Source of the DNA: CAYSNP01 sp964432485 | GTDB taxonomy: Bacteria; Bacillota; Clostridia; Christensenellales; DTU072 | Direction of reading: 5' to 3' | DNA: 22,342 nt | Assembly: GCA_964432485.1 (NCBI GenBank) | Contig: CAYSNP010000030.1 | Span: forward strand, 1 to 22,342 | Shown: positions 22,131 to 22,342 of the stretch, one piece after another | Layout: every line of letters begins with the position of its first letter | How positions within the stretch are numbered: position 1 is the first letter of the stretch | Program-made: the position numbers and the translations under genes | The notes under the pieces: model-generated | Seen by the model: the letters and a program-made list of their open reading frames with translations, nothing else | Databases searched by the model: none | Told to the model about the DNA's origin: nothing

Positions 22131-22294
22131 CGGGGCATATACAGCGCAATACATTGTTAGGCTGCGTTTTCCTAGGTCATGTATATGGGGATACATTCCT
22201 GTCAGAAATCCTCGCCTGCCTCGTCTTGCTTGCATCTGCACCGTTATTTCAACAAGTTTCTGCCTATAATGGCATTGGAGGAGTGAATATAAAA
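22131..22294 (+). repeat. Intergenic element in the V-ATPase operon, diverged member of the array stem-loop family
   Basis: The gap contains GGTCATGTAT-ATGGGG-ATACATTCC near 22173-22197. The 6-bp stem ATGTAT/ATACAT is flanked by TAGG and CCTG, which can extend it. The repeat units at 4347-5080 have the same GGTCATGTAT, a six-base loop and ATACACTCC. A further CTTGC/TTGCAT/CTGCA string resembles the unit segment after the stem. A weak TATAAT (22265-22270) precedes ntpA without a good -35. GGAGGAG (22277-22283) is the ntpA ribosome binding site. Confidence 0.6.
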
Positions 22295-22342
22295 ATGGCT
22301 ATTAAAGGTACTATTTTAAAAGTTTCCGGCCCGCTTATAATT
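22295..22342 (+). CDS. ntpA: V-type ATPase catalytic subunit A, 5' end only
   Basis: Sixteen codons are present before the window ends, reading MAIKGTILKVSGPLII. This is the typical first beta-strand of subunit A (the G-x-I-x-K-V-S-G-P pattern). GGAGGAG lies 11 nt upstream. Position after ntpG agrees with the Enterococcus gene order, with ntpB and ntpD expected beyond the window. Confidence 0.88.
   Translation, partial: MAIKGTILKVSGPLII

Noticed and set aside
21714..22241. Minus-strand 175-codon frame over ntpG and the gap before ntpA
   Set aside because: It runs antisense to ntpC/ntpG and through the repeat hairpin; no initiation signals and no recognisable domain.
22242..22270. Internal promoter before ntpA
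   Set aside because: TATAAT is present at 22265-22270, but the 17-bp upstream position has no recognisable -35 box and no proper extended -10, so it is not listed as a promoter.

Overview
The window looks like a piece of a low-GC Gram-positive (Firmicutes/Clostridia-type) chromosome, probably from an uncultivated, metagenome-assembled lineage. The pointers are purine-rich Shine-Dalgarno sites, vegetative promoters close to TTGACA-17-TATAAT in front of most transcription units, a YaaH-type spore-germination glycosidase, a V-type ATPase operon in the enterococcal/clostridial gene order, a solitary ECF transporter S component, and one run of exactly 100 N that marks a scaffold gap. The taxonomic placement is inference from these traits, not from a search.

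Left part (1-4140): a tRNA-Ser(UGA) on the minus strand with its own promoter and terminator; a 520-residue single-pass membrane protein of unknown function; a 70-residue XRE-type repressor whose -35 box lies inside a perfect palindrome (likely autoregulation); a six-helix membrane protein driven by a perfect consensus promoter; and a convergent ECF S component.

Repeat locus (4200-5150): a tRNA-Ser(GGA) with promoter and terminator runs straight into a tandem array of about 122- and 167-bp units. Each short unit carries a copy of the last bases of the tRNA, its terminator and a conserved stem-loop. The assembly gap falls inside this array. A diverged copy of the stem-loop recurs at 22170-22200, inside the V-ATPase operon, so this is a dispersed family.

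Cell-surface block (5219-11272): an SGNH/GDSL hydrolase lipoprotein with a small exported partner, an 866-residue lipoprotein (Ig-like BIG2 domain, propeller-like repeats, large helical domain), and a 476-residue membrane-anchored protein (BIG2-like plus right-handed beta-helix). These look like envelope or polysaccharide-handling proteins.

Mixed block (11374-16888): a zinc-ribbon protein with a C-terminal nucleoside deoxyribosyltransferase/TIR-like domain (a candidate defence or signalling effector), a ROK-type kinase-like protein without the ROK zinc motif, a LysM-LysM-GH18 YaaH-like enzyme whose gene overlaps the ROK gene tail to tail, and a B12-binding radical SAM protein that appears to be translated from a leaderless mRNA.

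Right part (16949-22342): one operon, rpiB-ntpF-ntpI-ntpK-ntpE-ntpC-ntpG-ntpA (the last one partial). The genes overlap or nearly touch, except for a 164-bp gap before ntpA that holds the repeat-family hairpin. The c-ring subunit keeps the full Na+-ligand set known from Enterococcus hirae NtpK, so a Na+-coupled V-ATPase is predicted.
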